From the NCBI RefSeq assembly GCF_900129215.1, contig NZ_FQUQ01000002.1, forward strand, positions 62,001 to 126,000: a stretch of 64,000 nt of DNA. The letters are read 5' to 3'. A program made the translations under genes and the position numbers. Positions 44,399 to 53,133 of this stretch are shown here, piece after piece; position 1 is the first letter of the stretch; each line of letters starts with the position of its first letter. The notes beneath the pieces are model-generated. The model was not told the origin of the DNA and made no database searches. It saw only the letters and a program-made list of their open reading frames with translations. The stretch comes from Pedobacter caeni. GTDB taxonomy: Bacteria > Bacteroidota > Bacteroidia > Sphingobacteriales > Sphingobacteriaceae.

Positions 44399-44432
44399 TG
44401 TGTATTAAATACACTATGTGTATATTGTGTAT
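44399..44432 (+). promoter_or_regulatory. Palindrome and direct repeats upstream of second susC
   Basis: GTGTATT-A-AATACAC (44400-44414) is a perfect 7+1+7 inverted repeat. TGTGTAT recurs at 44399, 44417 and 44426. The cluster lies 109-142 nt before the susC ATG and may be a regulator-binding region. No TAnnTTTG box was found nearby. Confidence 0.4.
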
Positions 44433-44540
44433 CAGGCATTTTACAATTAACCAAATCATCATCCTAATCCTAATCCCCCCAGGCCTATGTAAAACAGCAG
44501 AAATACCCCAAACCTATTAACTAACCTAACCAAATATCTT

Positions 44541-47500
44541 ATGTTTAAAATCATCCTCAATCTCAAAAGGAGATCTCTCCTTTTGCTGGCCTTTCTATTC
44601 CTAAATTTTGGAGCCAGCGCCCAGGTCAAAATCTCTGGTAAAGTGACCAGTAGTGACGACAAATTACCCATTATCGGTGCTTCAGTAAAAGTCAAGAACA
44701 CAAAGGTTGGTACCGTAACCGACGCAAATGGTATTTTTGCCATCGTCGCGAAACCCGGCGATGTGTTGTCCATTTCTTTTGTAGGCTATGGAACACGGGA
44801 AATTACCGTAGCTGCACAAAACACAATTGATGTGGTGCTCCAGCCGGATGCCAACAGTTTAAGTGAAATTGTGGTGACCGGTTATACGAGTCAGCGGAAA
44901 AAAGACCTGACCGGTTCCGTTGCAGTCGTTAACATCACCCAGCTGAAGTCGCAACCCGCGGCAAGTGCGGTGGAAGCACTGCAGGGAAAAGCTCCGGGGG
45001 TACAGATCGTAAATGACGGTGCTCCGGGATCTACTCCTCAAATCAGAGTCCGTGGGGTTACGACCATCAATAACAATGATCCTTTATATGTCATCGACGG
45101 GGTACCTTATGAGGGAAAACTCAGTTGGTTCAATCAAAACGATATTGAAAGCATGCAGGTGCTGAAAGATGCCTCCTCTGCTTCAATTTATGGAGCGAGG
45201 GCGAACAATGGGGTGGTGATCATTACCACCAAAAAAGGAACACTTGGTGCGCCTAAAGTGACGTTTGACACCTACTATGGTACACAGCGGCCAAGGAAAG
45301 GTACTTTTCCTAAAATGCTGAACCCGATGCAGTATGCGGAATACCTCTTCTCTGCCTACAGAAATGCAAATGAGACCCCCGCTACAGGAGATAATTATGG
45401 GAATGGGGCTACACCAACACTTCCGGAATACCTCGTGGCAGGAAAGATTGCCGGACAGAAAATTACAGCTGCGGATGCTGATCCCTCAAAATATAATTAT
45501 AGCCGTGATCCGGGAACATTCTACCAGATTACCAAAGCTAATCAACAGGGAACCGATTGGTTTGATGCAATTACCAGGAACGCTCCCGTGCAAAATTATC
45601 AGCTGGGAGCTTCCGGAGGCGGAGAAAATGCAACCTATAGCTTTGCCATCGGGCATTTGAATCAAAAAGGAACAATTGAGTATACTGGATTTAAAAGGTA
45701 TAATGTAAGGGCCAATACCACCTTCTCTGCCCTGGATAAAAAGCTTCGTTTCGGAGAAAATATGCAGTACAGTTATTCCGAAGGTTTTGGTTTTGGGGTT
45801 AATCCAAACGTGTCAGGAGAGTATCAGGATGAAGGCAGTGCCATTAGCTGGGCGTATCGTATGAATACCATTATTCCTGTTTATGACATCAAAGGTAATT
45901 TTGCCGGTAGCCGCGGAAGTCAGCTGGGAAACTCTGAAAATCCGCTGGCCTTCCTCTTCCGGGCAAAAGATAACCTGAATAAAAGCAATTTCTTCTTTGG
46001 GAATGTTTTTAGTGAGCTGGATATTGTGGATGGCCTTACGGCCAGAACGAGCTTCGGAATGCGTTATGAAAACTTTAATGGCCTGAGTATGCGTTATCCC
46101 AATCTAGAGTTTTCTGAAGGCAACAATTCAAATAACCTGAATGAATACCAGGGATACAATACCGAATGGACCTGGACCAATACCCTGACCTATAGTAAGG
46201 TTTTTGCGGAGAAACATCGTTTAAATTTATTGGCAGGTACAGAGGCCATCCGCTCCAATACCAGGCGCTTAGATGCCGGACGAAATGAGTTCTTCCTTTT
46301 GGGGGATCCCGACTACTATTACCTGGGCGGAGGTTCTAAAAATATCAGCAATATGAGTATAGGTACCCTTGGCTCTTTATTCTCCCTGTTTGGGCGTGCT
46401 GATTATTCTTATAATGACCGCTATCTGGCTAGTGTAACCATCCGCCGTGACGGTTCTTCTAACTTCGGACCAGAAAACAAGTACGGATACTTCCCCGCTG
46501 CAAGTGTTGCCTGGAGACTTTCCGAAGAAAGTTTTATTAAAGATAAGCTGAAATGGATTGACGACTTTAAGCTCCGTGTAGGTTATGGAGAAACAGGAAA
46601 TCAAAGGATTCCGGGCTTCCAATATGCCAACAGATTCCAGTCTTCGATCATTAATTCTGCTTACAGCTTTGATGGGAATAATAATGTTACCCCAGGGGTA
46701 TGGCAGAATAATTATCAAAACCCTGCCATTAAATGGGAATCTTTAAGCTCCATCAATGTGGGGCTGGATTTTAGCCTCTTCAAATCCACAATTGATGGCT
46801 CATTAGACTGGTACAATAAAAAGACGAGCGACATGCTTTACCCGATTCCTTTGCCTGCTACGGGAGTTGGAATGGGGGCATCGCCTTTCGTGAACGTTGG
46901 AGACATGAGCAATAAAGGAGTGGAGCTGACTCTGGCATATCATTATGGAAAGAATGACGATAAACCGTTCAAATTTGACATTGGGGTTAACTTCTCTAAA
47001 AATGTGAATAAGATTGTTAAACTGGCACCAGGAATTACAAAACAGCCTTATGGTACCTTCCGGACCTTACAGACCAGTATCCTGCAGGAGGGGCAACCTT
47101 TTGGTTCGTTCTATGGCTACGACATCTTAGGGATCTACCAGAATGCCGCTGAGATTAGCCAGAGTGCTTCTTATACCGGAGCCCGTGTAGGAGGCTTTAA
47201 GTTCAGGGATGTTAATGGAGATAATAAAATAGATCCTAGCGACAGGACCATTATCGGAAACCCGAATCCTGATTTTTTATATTCCCTGAGTTTCAATGCT
47301 TCCTATAAGAATTTTGATATTTCCATGTTCTTCAATGGGGTACAAGGCATCGACCTTTATGAGGCTACCCGTTATTTTACAGATTTTTCTACCTTCAACG
47401 GAGCCAAAAGTACAAGGCTTCTGGATGCCTGGAGTCCAACAAATACAGGTAGTAAAATTCCTTCGGCAAATATCCGTGCTTCAGATCTGGAATATGCTTC

Positions 47501-47774
47501 TTCAAGCTATTATGTTCAGGATGGAAGCTTTTTACGCATGAAAAACTTACAAATCGGCTATTCACTGCCAACTGAAAAGGTCTTCGGGGCCAAATGGGGG
47601 GTGAGTAAACTGAGGATTTATGCAAGTACCACCAACCTTTTTACGCTGACCAATTATACAGGACTGGATCCTGAGGTGAGTCAGGAAACGGAAACATTTT
47701 CTGCCCTTGGGGTAGACCGTGGTATTTATCCTAGTCCGCGTCAGTTTCTATTGGGTTTAAGTGTAGGTTTTTAA
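44541..47774 (+). CDS. SusC/RagA family TonB-linked outer-membrane transporter
   Basis: The 1077-residue protein has a signal peptide (to about residue 27, 'LLLLAFLFLNFGASAQ') and a carboxypeptidase-regulatory-like domain ('VKISGKVTSSDDKLPIIGAS', about 28-108). Then come the SusC box 'LSEIVVTGYTSQRKKDLTGS' and a plug domain to about 240 ('RVRGVTTINNNDPLYVIDGV', 'LKDASSASIYGARANNGVVI'), followed by the barrel. No STN domain is present, so it is not a typical ECF-sigma-coupled transporter. It forms a pair with the next gene (17-nt gap) and takes up an unknown nutrient across the outer membrane using TonB energy. Confidence 0.93.
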   Translation: MFKIILNLKRRSLLLLAFLFLNFGASAQVKISGKVTSSDDKLPIIGASVKVKNTKVGTVTDANGIFAIVAKPGDVLSISFVGYGTREITVAAQNTIDVVLQPDANSLSEIVVTGYTSQRKKDLTGSVAVVNITQLKSQPAASAVEALQGKAPGVQIVNDGAPGSTPQIRVRGVTTINNNDPLYVIDGVPYEGKLSWFNQNDIESMQVLKDASSASIYGARANNGVVIITTKKGTLGAPKVTFDTYYGTQRPRKGTFPKMLNPMQYAEYLFSAYRNANETPATGDNYGNGATPTLPEYLVAGKIAGQKITAADADPSKYNYSRDPGTFYQITKANQQGTDWFDAITRNAPVQNYQLGASGGGENATYSFAIGHLNQKGTIEYTGFKRYNVRANTTFSALDKKLRFGENMQYSYSEGFGFGVNPNVSGEYQDEGSAISWAYRMNTIIPVYDIKGNFAGSRGSQLGNSENPLAFLFRAKDNLNKSNFFFGNVFSELDIVDGLTARTSFGMRYENFNGLSMRYPNLEFSEGNNSNNLNEYQGYNTEWTWTNTLTYSKVFAEKHRLNLLAGTEAIRSNTRRLDAGRNEFFLLGDPDYYYLGGGSKNISNMSIGTLGSLFSLFGRADYSYNDRYLASVTIRRDGSSNFGPENKYGYFPAASVAWRLSEESFIKDKLKWIDDFKLRVGYGETGNQRIPGFQYANRFQSSIINSAYSFDGNNNVTPGVWQNNYQNPAIKWESLSSINVGLDFSLFKSTIDGSLDWYNKKTSDMLYPIPLPATGVGMGASPFVNVGDMSNKGVELTLAYHYGKNDDKPFKFDIGVNFSKNVNKIVKLAPGITKQPYGTFRTLQTSILQEGQPFGSFYGYDILGIYQNAAEISQSASYTGARVGGFKFRDVNGDNKIDPSDRTIIGNPNPDFLYSLSFNASYKNFDISMFFNGVQGIDLYEATRYFTDFSTFNGAKSTRLLDAWSPTNTGSKIPSANIRASDLEYASSSYYVQDGSFLRMKNLQIGYSLPTEKVFGAKWGVSKLRIYASTTNLFTLTNYTGLDPEVSQETETFSALGVDRGIYPSPRQFLLGLSVGF

Positions 47775-47791
47775 CGATAAAAAAAGAAGTT

Positions 47792-49507
47792 ATGAAAAAG
47801 ATTAATTATATATTATTCAGCGTATTCCTGCTCACCTCAATAGGTTGTAGTAAGTCCTTTCTTGAAAAGAATCCACAGGGTGAATTGATCGGCGGACAGC
47901 TGGAAACTCAGGAAGGGGTTGATGGATTTTTAACGGGTGCCTATTCTCTTTTGAATGGAAATGTGAACGGTACTTTTGGAAACTATGGCGCCGCGCCCAG
48001 TCAGTGGCTGCTGGGAGAAGTGACCTCAGATAATGCACATAAAGGAAGTGATAACGGCGATCAGCCCAATATGAATTTATTGGAAAGACATGCACCAACG
48101 AGTACTAATGATAACCTGGAGAACGTTTGGGCACGTTGCTTTGAAGGAATTCTTCGCTGCAATAATACCCTGAAATTTCTAAGCATAGTGCAGGCCGGAG
48201 ATAAGAAATTCCCGGAAGCCAGGGCGATTGAAATTCAGGCAGAAGCCAGGGTTTTGCGCGCGCATTATTATTTCTTTCTGGCCAGAATCTTTAAAAACGT
48301 ACCGCTGATTACCGAAACTACTACAACTGTGGCAGTAGACAATACCCCTGATATTTATCCGGCTATCGTGAATGACCTCAAGTTTGGAGTGGAAAACCTG
48401 GGGACTGTAACTTCAAAAGATCCGGTTACAAGGGTAAATAAAATTACCGCCCAGGCCTATTTAGGAAAAGTTTACCTGTATCAAAAGAAATACCCGGATG
48501 CTTTGCCTTTGCTAAACGCAGTAATTGCCGCCAGGCCACAACTCGAAACTTTACCTTACACCAATAATTTTGACATCACGAAAGAGAATGGACCGGAGTC
48601 TATCTTTGCCGTACAACACTCAGTTGGTGCAGATGGTACAGGTGGTGATAACGGCAATGTGGGCGACATCCTGAACTTCCCTTACGGGAATGGCTTGCCA
48701 ATTACCTGCTGCGGATTTTTCCAGCCCTCTATAGACCTGGCTAATGCCTTTAAAGTGGATGCCGCAGGATTGCCTTATCTGCTGGAGCAGGATTACAGAG
48801 CTAATCCTTATAAGTCTGATTTCGGTCTTAGTGATGCAGATAAAAAAACTTATGAGTTGGATAAAGCGCTTAAGATAGATCCGCGTATGGATTATACCAT
48901 GGGCAGAAGAGGTGTTCCTTTCCACGACTGGGGGGTGATGCAGGGCGATTCCTGGATCCGTGAACCTTCTAACGGAGGCCCTTTTGTAGCCTATAAAAAT
49001 GTAATAGACGCTTCACAGGTTTCTAGTGGGACCGGTCCGGGGAATACCAATGTAACGGGACTGAATGTAAATATCATCCGCCTGGCAGATGTTTACCTGA
49101 TGGCGGCTGAATGCGAAGTGGAAACAGGAGGTGTACCGAGGGCTTTGACACTGGTCAACCAGGTGCGTGCCAGGGCTGCAAAGCTACCGGCCAAGCAAGT
49201 GGGAGGGGTAAATGTAGCGGTTTATCAGGTGAATCCTTACCCCTCTTTCCCGAACCAGGATTATGCACGGAATGCCGTACGTATGGAACGCAGATTGGAA
49301 CTTGCGCTGGAAGGACATCGTTTTTATGACCTGGTGCGCTGGGGAATTGCGAAACGAACCCTGGACAGTTATTTTCAGTTTGAAGGGGAATATTTTCCTT
49401 ACCTGAAGCCGGTAGTGATGGAAGACAGGGATGAATATTTTCCAATTCCACAAAACCAGATTGACCGTAGTCAGGGGGTACTGAAACAAAACCCGGGATA
49501 CAACTAA
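47792..49507 (+). CDS. SusD/RagB family surface lipoprotein
   Basis: The 571-residue protein starts with a lipoprotein signal, 'MKKINYILFSVFLLTSIGC' (Cys19), and follows the SusD plan: 'EIQAEARVLRAHYYFFLARIF', 'RVNKITAQAYLGKVYLYQKKY', and the C-terminal 'IIRLADVYLMAAECEVETGG', 'LVNQVRARA', 'VRMERRLELALEGHRFYDLVRWG' and 'PQNQIDRSQGVLKQNPGYN'. It is longer than the first SusD in the window, mostly through a glycine-rich insert around residue 280. It binds the nutrient at the surface for its SusC partner. Confidence 0.93.
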   Translation: MKKINYILFSVFLLTSIGCSKSFLEKNPQGELIGGQLETQEGVDGFLTGAYSLLNGNVNGTFGNYGAAPSQWLLGEVTSDNAHKGSDNGDQPNMNLLERHAPTSTNDNLENVWARCFEGILRCNNTLKFLSIVQAGDKKFPEARAIEIQAEARVLRAHYYFFLARIFKNVPLITETTTTVAVDNTPDIYPAIVNDLKFGVENLGTVTSKDPVTRVNKITAQAYLGKVYLYQKKYPDALPLLNAVIAARPQLETLPYTNNFDITKENGPESIFAVQHSVGADGTGGDNGNVGDILNFPYGNGLPITCCGFFQPSIDLANAFKVDAAGLPYLLEQDYRANPYKSDFGLSDADKKTYELDKALKIDPRMDYTMGRRGVPFHDWGVMQGDSWIREPSNGGPFVAYKNVIDASQVSSGTGPGNTNVTGLNVNIIRLADVYLMAAECEVETGGVPRALTLVNQVRARAAKLPAKQVGGVNVAVYQVNPYPSFPNQDYARNAVRMERRLELALEGHRFYDLVRWGIAKRTLDSYFQFEGEYFPYLKPVVMEDRDEYFPIPQNQIDRSQGVLKQNPGYN

Positions 49508-49527
49508 CGGATTACTATGATCAGAAG

Positions 49528-49553
49528 AAAGGGCCCTTGTGGCCCTTTTTTTT
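49528..49553 (+). terminator. Terminator after the second SusC/SusD pair
   Basis: An 8-bp stem AAAGGGCC/GGCCCTTT with a 5-nt loop is followed by a T-run, 20 nt after the stop codon. Confidence 0.85.
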
Positions 49554-49590
49554 GTGGTATAGAAATCCCCGAAAGAGAACCAAATAATGC

Positions 49591-49598
49591 TAACTTTG
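49591..49598 (+). promoter_or_regulatory. Possible -7 box of the hydrolase gene
   Basis: TAACTTTG matches TAnnTTTG and ends 44 nt before ATG 49643. No TTG lies at the expected -33 spacing, so support is moderate. It lies inside the long ORF version of the gene and so favours the shorter start. Confidence 0.4.
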
Positions 49599-49642
49599 GT
49601 CTGAAAGCAACCCTATTAACCAATAACCACGATAACAATTAC

Positions 49643-50959
49643 ATGAAAAAAGCTATTTTATTGTTTTTTGCCCTGTTCCTCAGCGTAACAGGATTTTCGC
49701 AAGGCGTATTGTCCTTGTTTAACCGCTCAGACGACTTCTTCAAATTGATGGAAGCGCAGAAGTTTAATGATGCCTATGCCTTTTTCGACGAAAGTGTCCA
49801 TTCTAAAATTACTGCTGAAAATCTGGAGACGATTTGGAAAGGCCTGAATACTAATTTTGGGAAGGTCGTAAGTACCGATGTGGTTCAAAGTAAAACAGAA
49901 GGCGAGTTTTTTGTTGTTGCTGTAGATGTGAAATTCGAAAAGGAAACCCAGGGCTTTATGCTGGTCTTCAATAAAGCGGAGAAATTGATGGGCCTTTTTC
50001 CAAGACAGAAATCCAATGCACAGTCGTATGTAAGACCATCGTATGCGGATACTACTGCTTATAAAGAAAAAGAGGTTTATATTAAAACACCTGGTCATAG
50101 CCTGGTAGGCATGCTGACTACTCCAGCCAAAGGGACCAACTTCCCGATTGTGGTTTTAGTACATGGTTCAGGGCCAAGTGATATGGATGAAACGGTAGGA
50201 GCAAACAAACCCTTTAAAGACCTGGCTGCAGGTTTGGCTACCAAAGGGATTGCCAGCATCCGTTATGTAAAAAGGACACTCGCTTATGCTGGTGAATTTT
50301 CTAAAGTTTTCACGGTAAAGGAAGAAGTGATGGATGATGCCCTGGCAGCAGTAGCATTGGCGAAGACGGTTCCGGGAGCGGACAAAAAGAAAATATATTT
50401 GTTTGGACATAGTATGGGGGGAATGCTTGCCCCAAGAATGGCTACACTTTCTCCGGATATTGCCGGTTTGATTCTGGCAGCAGCTCCGGCAAGGAAATTA
50501 ACTGATCTGATCGATGAACAAAACAGACATGCAGCCTCAACCGTAAAGGATAGTACCGGGACGGTAAAGAAACAGCTCGAAGAGGCATTGAAGGAAACCT
50601 CAAAAGCAAGGATTACCAAGCTTGGCCTGATGAAACCTGATTCTTTATTGTTGGGAATACCGGCGGCTTATTGGGTGGATCTGAACCTTTATGATCAGGT
50701 GGCAACAGCAAAAAAGCTGATCAAACAAAAGGTGATGGTTGTTCAGGGGGGATTTGACTTCCAGGTATCTCCACAGGATTTTCAGCTTTGGAATGAAGCC
50801 CTGAGTAAGAAAAAGAATGTGACCTTGAAACTATATCCTGAGCTGAATCATTTATTGAGCCCGCAAAAAGAAAAAGGGAATTTGTCGCAATACGGAGTGC
50901 CTGTGAGTGTCTCTGAAACCTTGCTGAATGATCTGGCAACCTGGATAAGGGCAAAGTAA
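49643..50959 (+). CDS. Secreted alpha/beta hydrolase with N-terminal DUF3887-like domain
   Basis: ATG 49643 gives a signal peptide ('MKKAILLFFALFLSVTGFSQ'), so the 42 extra residues of the longer frame are rejected. The 438-residue protein has a small N-terminal domain (about 25-125, 'FFKLMEAQKFNDAYAFFDES') of the DUF3887 type. An alpha/beta hydrolase follows: 'FPIVVLVHGSGPSDMDET' (oxyanion region), 'IYLFGHSMGGMLAPRMA' with the nucleophile in GHSMG, and 'PELNHLLSP' with the catalytic His. It is a periplasmic esterase or peptidase-like enzyme. It follows the SusC/SusD terminator and is probably transcribed separately, though it may process material taken up by that system. Confidence 0.85.
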   Translation: MKKAILLFFALFLSVTGFSQGVLSLFNRSDDFFKLMEAQKFNDAYAFFDESVHSKITAENLETIWKGLNTNFGKVVSTDVVQSKTEGEFFVVAVDVKFEKETQGFMLVFNKAEKLMGLFPRQKSNAQSYVRPSYADTTAYKEKEVYIKTPGHSLVGMLTTPAKGTNFPIVVLVHGSGPSDMDETVGANKPFKDLAAGLATKGIASIRYVKRTLAYAGEFSKVFTVKEEVMDDALAAVALAKTVPGADKKKIYLFGHSMGGMLAPRMATLSPDIAGLILAAAPARKLTDLIDEQNRHAASTVKDSTGTVKKQLEEALKETSKARITKLGLMKPDSLLLGIPAAYWVDLNLYDQVATAKKLIKQKVMVVQGGFDFQVSPQDFQLWNEALSKKKNVTLKLYPELNHLLSPQKEKGNLSQYGVPVSVSETLLNDLATWIRAK

Positions 50960-50968
50960 AATTAAATG

Positions 50969-51018
50969 CTTTGATGGGCTGTAATCAATTGTGATTGATG
51001 TTGATCAGCTCATCAAAG
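50969..51018. terminator. Long hairpin between convergent genes
   Basis: CTTTGATGGGCTG (50969-50981) and CAGCTCATCAAAG (51006-51018) pair with one mismatch, and the loop holds a second small stem (AATCA/TGATT). No T-run follows; it probably acts as a bidirectional end signal or RNA-stabilising structure. Confidence 0.55.
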
Positions 51019-51288
51019 CTAATTGTCTGTGCCCGGGTAAAGACCGGTTTCATTATCCAGACTGCTCAGAATGCGTTGTTTTAAGGCATCGTTTTTGAAT
51101 TGCCCCTTAACTGCTTCATCCAGCAAGATGCTCTGTTGCTGATAAATAGTACAGCCATCACATACATTGGTATGTAAACGCAGTTGTGTTTTTTCTATCC
51201 ATGATAAGCCAAATAACGATTTTTTCTCTATCAGCTCCGTGGCTTTCTTACAGGAAAGCAGAATCAGGTGTATGATCTTTTTCTTCAT
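51019..51288 (-). CDS. Small zinc-finger anti-sigma-like protein
   Basis: The 89-residue protein has a His-x3-Cys-x2-Cys arrangement in 'LRLHTNVCDGCTIYQQQS' (near residues 38-50), the ZAS/zf-HC2 type motif of anti-sigma factors, and no transmembrane segment. It lies 5 nt behind the sigma factor gene, which is the standard arrangement, so it probably binds and inhibits that sigma factor. Lack of a membrane anchor suggests a cytoplasmic (redox- or metal-sensing) control rather than an envelope signal. Confidence 0.75.
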   Translation of the reverse strand: MKKKIIHLILLSCKKATELIEKKSLFGLSWIEKTQLRLHTNVCDGCTIYQQQSILLDEAVKGQFKNDALKQRILSSLDNETGLYPGTDN

Positions 51289-51293
51289 ATGCG

Positions 51294-51914
51294 TTATCCG
51301 TTAAACCAATTGATCTGTATACATTTTCTAAGTTGCAATTTTGCCCGATGGATGATCTGCCAGTAATTAGTCGGCGTAACCCCTAACTCCTGACAAACCT
51401 CTGCTGGTTTTTTTTCGTCCATAAATTTCAGCTGAATGGCAGAAAACCAGGATCTGGGTAATTTCTTCAAACAATCCTGTAATACTTGATTAAAATCGGG
51501 ATTGTCTAAGATATGGCCCGCTTCTTCCGGCCATGGCTGTGGTTTTTCCGGTACATTCCATTCCCCATCGGCATTGAACATCGTACTGAGCAGGCGATCA
51601 GATGCATGATCAGGATTTTCGGAAGCATGGTCGGGCTGTTCCGACAACGGAATGGTCTGTTTCCTGTATTTTTCGCGGTGATAATCTGTGATTTTATGTC
51701 TTAAAATTCCAAAGAGCCATGATTTGGGATCAGCTCTGCCTTCAAATTTATCAAAAGACTTCAGGGCCACTAAAAATGTTTCCTGCACGAGGTCTTCCGC
51801 AGACTCTTTGCTGGAAGTTTTATAAAAAGCCCAGGAGTATAAGCTGTCAAAGTATAAGAGCACCCAGGACCTGATTGTTTTTGTGGTTCCGGATGTATGC
51901 ATTGAAGGCTCCAT
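51294..51914 (-). CDS. ECF-type RNA polymerase sigma factor
   Basis: The 206-residue protein has sigma region 2 ('DLVQETFLVALKSFDKFEG', 'PKSWLFGILRHKITDYHREKYRK') and region 4 ('LKKLPRSWFSAIQLKFMDEKKPAEVCQELGVTP' in part), separated by a long linker rich in Asp, Pro and His. This is the extracytoplasmic-function class. A TAATTTTG box on the minus strand (51919-51926) is so close to ATG 51914 that translation may start at Met5 (51902). It forms a two-gene unit with the zinc-finger protein. The regulon is unknown. Confidence 0.9.
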   Translation of the reverse strand: MEPSMHTSGTTKTIRSWVLLYFDSLYSWAFYKTSSKESAEDLVQETFLVALKSFDKFEGRADPKSWLFGILRHKITDYHREKYRKQTIPLSEQPDHASENPDHASDRLLSTMFNADGEWNVPEKPQPWPEEAGHILDNPDFNQVLQDCLKKLPRSWFSAIQLKFMDEKKPAEVCQELGVTPTNYWQIIHRAKLQLRKCIQINWFNG

Positions 51915-51999
51915 GGAACAAAATTAATATAATCGGGGAACGTAGGATAGAAAATATTGTTTTCCGCCATCCGGAACAAATGAAGGATGACGGAAAAAG

Positions 52000-52359
52000 T
52001 TATTTCTTTCGCTCTGCGAGGATGTGTTTATGCCATTTCTTCATGACCATCCTGCCTGCAAGTTCTGCTTTTTCTACATTTTTGTTCCCGATGTCCAGGT
52101 GTTTAAAAACGACTTCTGCAAGGGCATCCATAAATGGTTCATGAAGCGGTAATTCTGCCTGGACACTTGGGTTGCCCTCGGAAATCTCATTCAGAAAGAA
52201 TAATGTTGCCCAACGTTCATTGCCATCCGGCCGGCTGTAGTAAAAGGGAAAAGATACCCTGTTGATAAACTTATTTATGATTTCCTCTGGTGTAACCTGG
52301 AATAAGTCGCAAAGAATTTTGAAATCTTCGGGAAGGGTAATTTTTAAATTTAGGTTCAT
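52000..52359 (-). CDS. Unknown protein with one copy of a repeated ~100-residue domain
   Basis: The 119-residue protein ('MNLNLKITLPEDFKILCDLF...') is soluble and helical. Its block 'LPEDFKILCDLFQVTPEEII' followed by 'NKFINRVSFP' and 'RWATLFFLNE' matches two blocks in the next gene upstream, so it is one unit of a domain found three times in this cluster. No named family was recognised. It lies 14 nt behind that gene and ends the minus-strand group. Context of an HTH regulator on the opposite side suggests a small regulatory or stress module, but that is inference. Confidence 0.65.
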   Translation of the reverse strand: MNLNLKITLPEDFKILCDLFQVTPEEIINKFINRVSFPFYYSRPDGNERWATLFFLNEISEGNPSVQAELPLHEPFMDALAEVVFKHLDIGNKNVEKAELAGRMVMKKWHKHILAERKK

Positions 52360-52373
52360 AATTTCTGATGTGT

Positions 52374-53117
52374 TTAAGTTGCTTGTATAAGTTTCTGGTA
52401 GTAATTATCATAAAGTTCTTTGTAGCTGTCGCGTCTTTTAGCAACATCCCGGATGATGAACAGCCTCAGGTGTAACTCCTGGATATCATCGATGAATTCA
52501 ATTTGTAAAGACTTTTGCTGAGGAGAGCTGGGCAGGACGCTACATTTGGTAATGCTCCTGTAGAAAAAGGCCATAGCAGGATTTTCTGATACACAATGTA
52601 AACCGATTCGGGCATGGGTTTCCGGTAGAGAAATCTGATCCATAAAATATTGGATATAGGTTTCCGGGCTACAATTGTGTGTTTCGCACATAATGGCAAA
52701 GTCCATACTCAGCGGGAGTATGGTATCCCCGTATAATTGTATTTTTCCTGCTGCGGTGACATTAGGCTCCATCAGGCGAAAAATCTTTTTTACGATTGGA
52801 ATGCATAATTTTCTTCTTTTGTTTTCTACAATTCCCGGTCTGACGCTCATCTGAATGATTTCTCTGATGTATTTGATAACGGCTTCCCTGTTTTTGCGGA
52901 ATGCAGGACTCATTCCTTCGATATTGGGATGGACATAACGCAGCAAAGTGTTCGTTGCAAGGCGATAGCAGTCGTCGGACTTATGACTTAAGGAGTCGTA
53001 AAAGGAGATGTGGTCTATAAATAACTGCAATACTTCCGGTATTGCCAGGTGATAGGTAGCGCAGGCGATTTTAAAGCTCAGCGGGATGGCCAATACTTCC
53101 GGGTTTTCATTTTTCAT
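52374..53117 (-). CDS. Unknown protein with two copies of the repeated domain
   Basis: I prefer ATG 53117, which leaves 16 nt after the preceding gene; ATG 53153 would overlap it by 20 nt. The 247-residue protein contains the domain twice: N-terminal 'IPLSFKIACATYHLAIPEVL' plus 'QLFIDHISFYD' and 'LATNTLLRY', and C-terminal 'LPLSMDFAIMCETHNCSPET' plus 'YIQYFMDQISLPE' and 'PAMAFFYRS'. It is helical and soluble. I recognise no family; the repeated pattern (I/L)PL-x-F-x-I-x-C followed by P-E and F-x-(D/N)-x-(I/V)-S was found by comparing the neighbours directly. Confidence 0.68.
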   Translation of the reverse strand: MKNENPEVLAIPLSFKIACATYHLAIPEVLQLFIDHISFYDSLSHKSDDCYRLATNTLLRYVHPNIEGMSPAFRKNREAVIKYIREIIQMSVRPGIVENKRRKLCIPIVKKIFRLMEPNVTAAGKIQLYGDTILPLSMDFAIMCETHNCSPETYIQYFMDQISLPETHARIGLHCVSENPAMAFFYRSITKCSVLPSSPQQKSLQIEFIDDIQELHLRLFIIRDVAKRRDSYKELYDNYYQKLIQAT

Positions 53118-53133
53118 GTATATGGTGTTAAGG

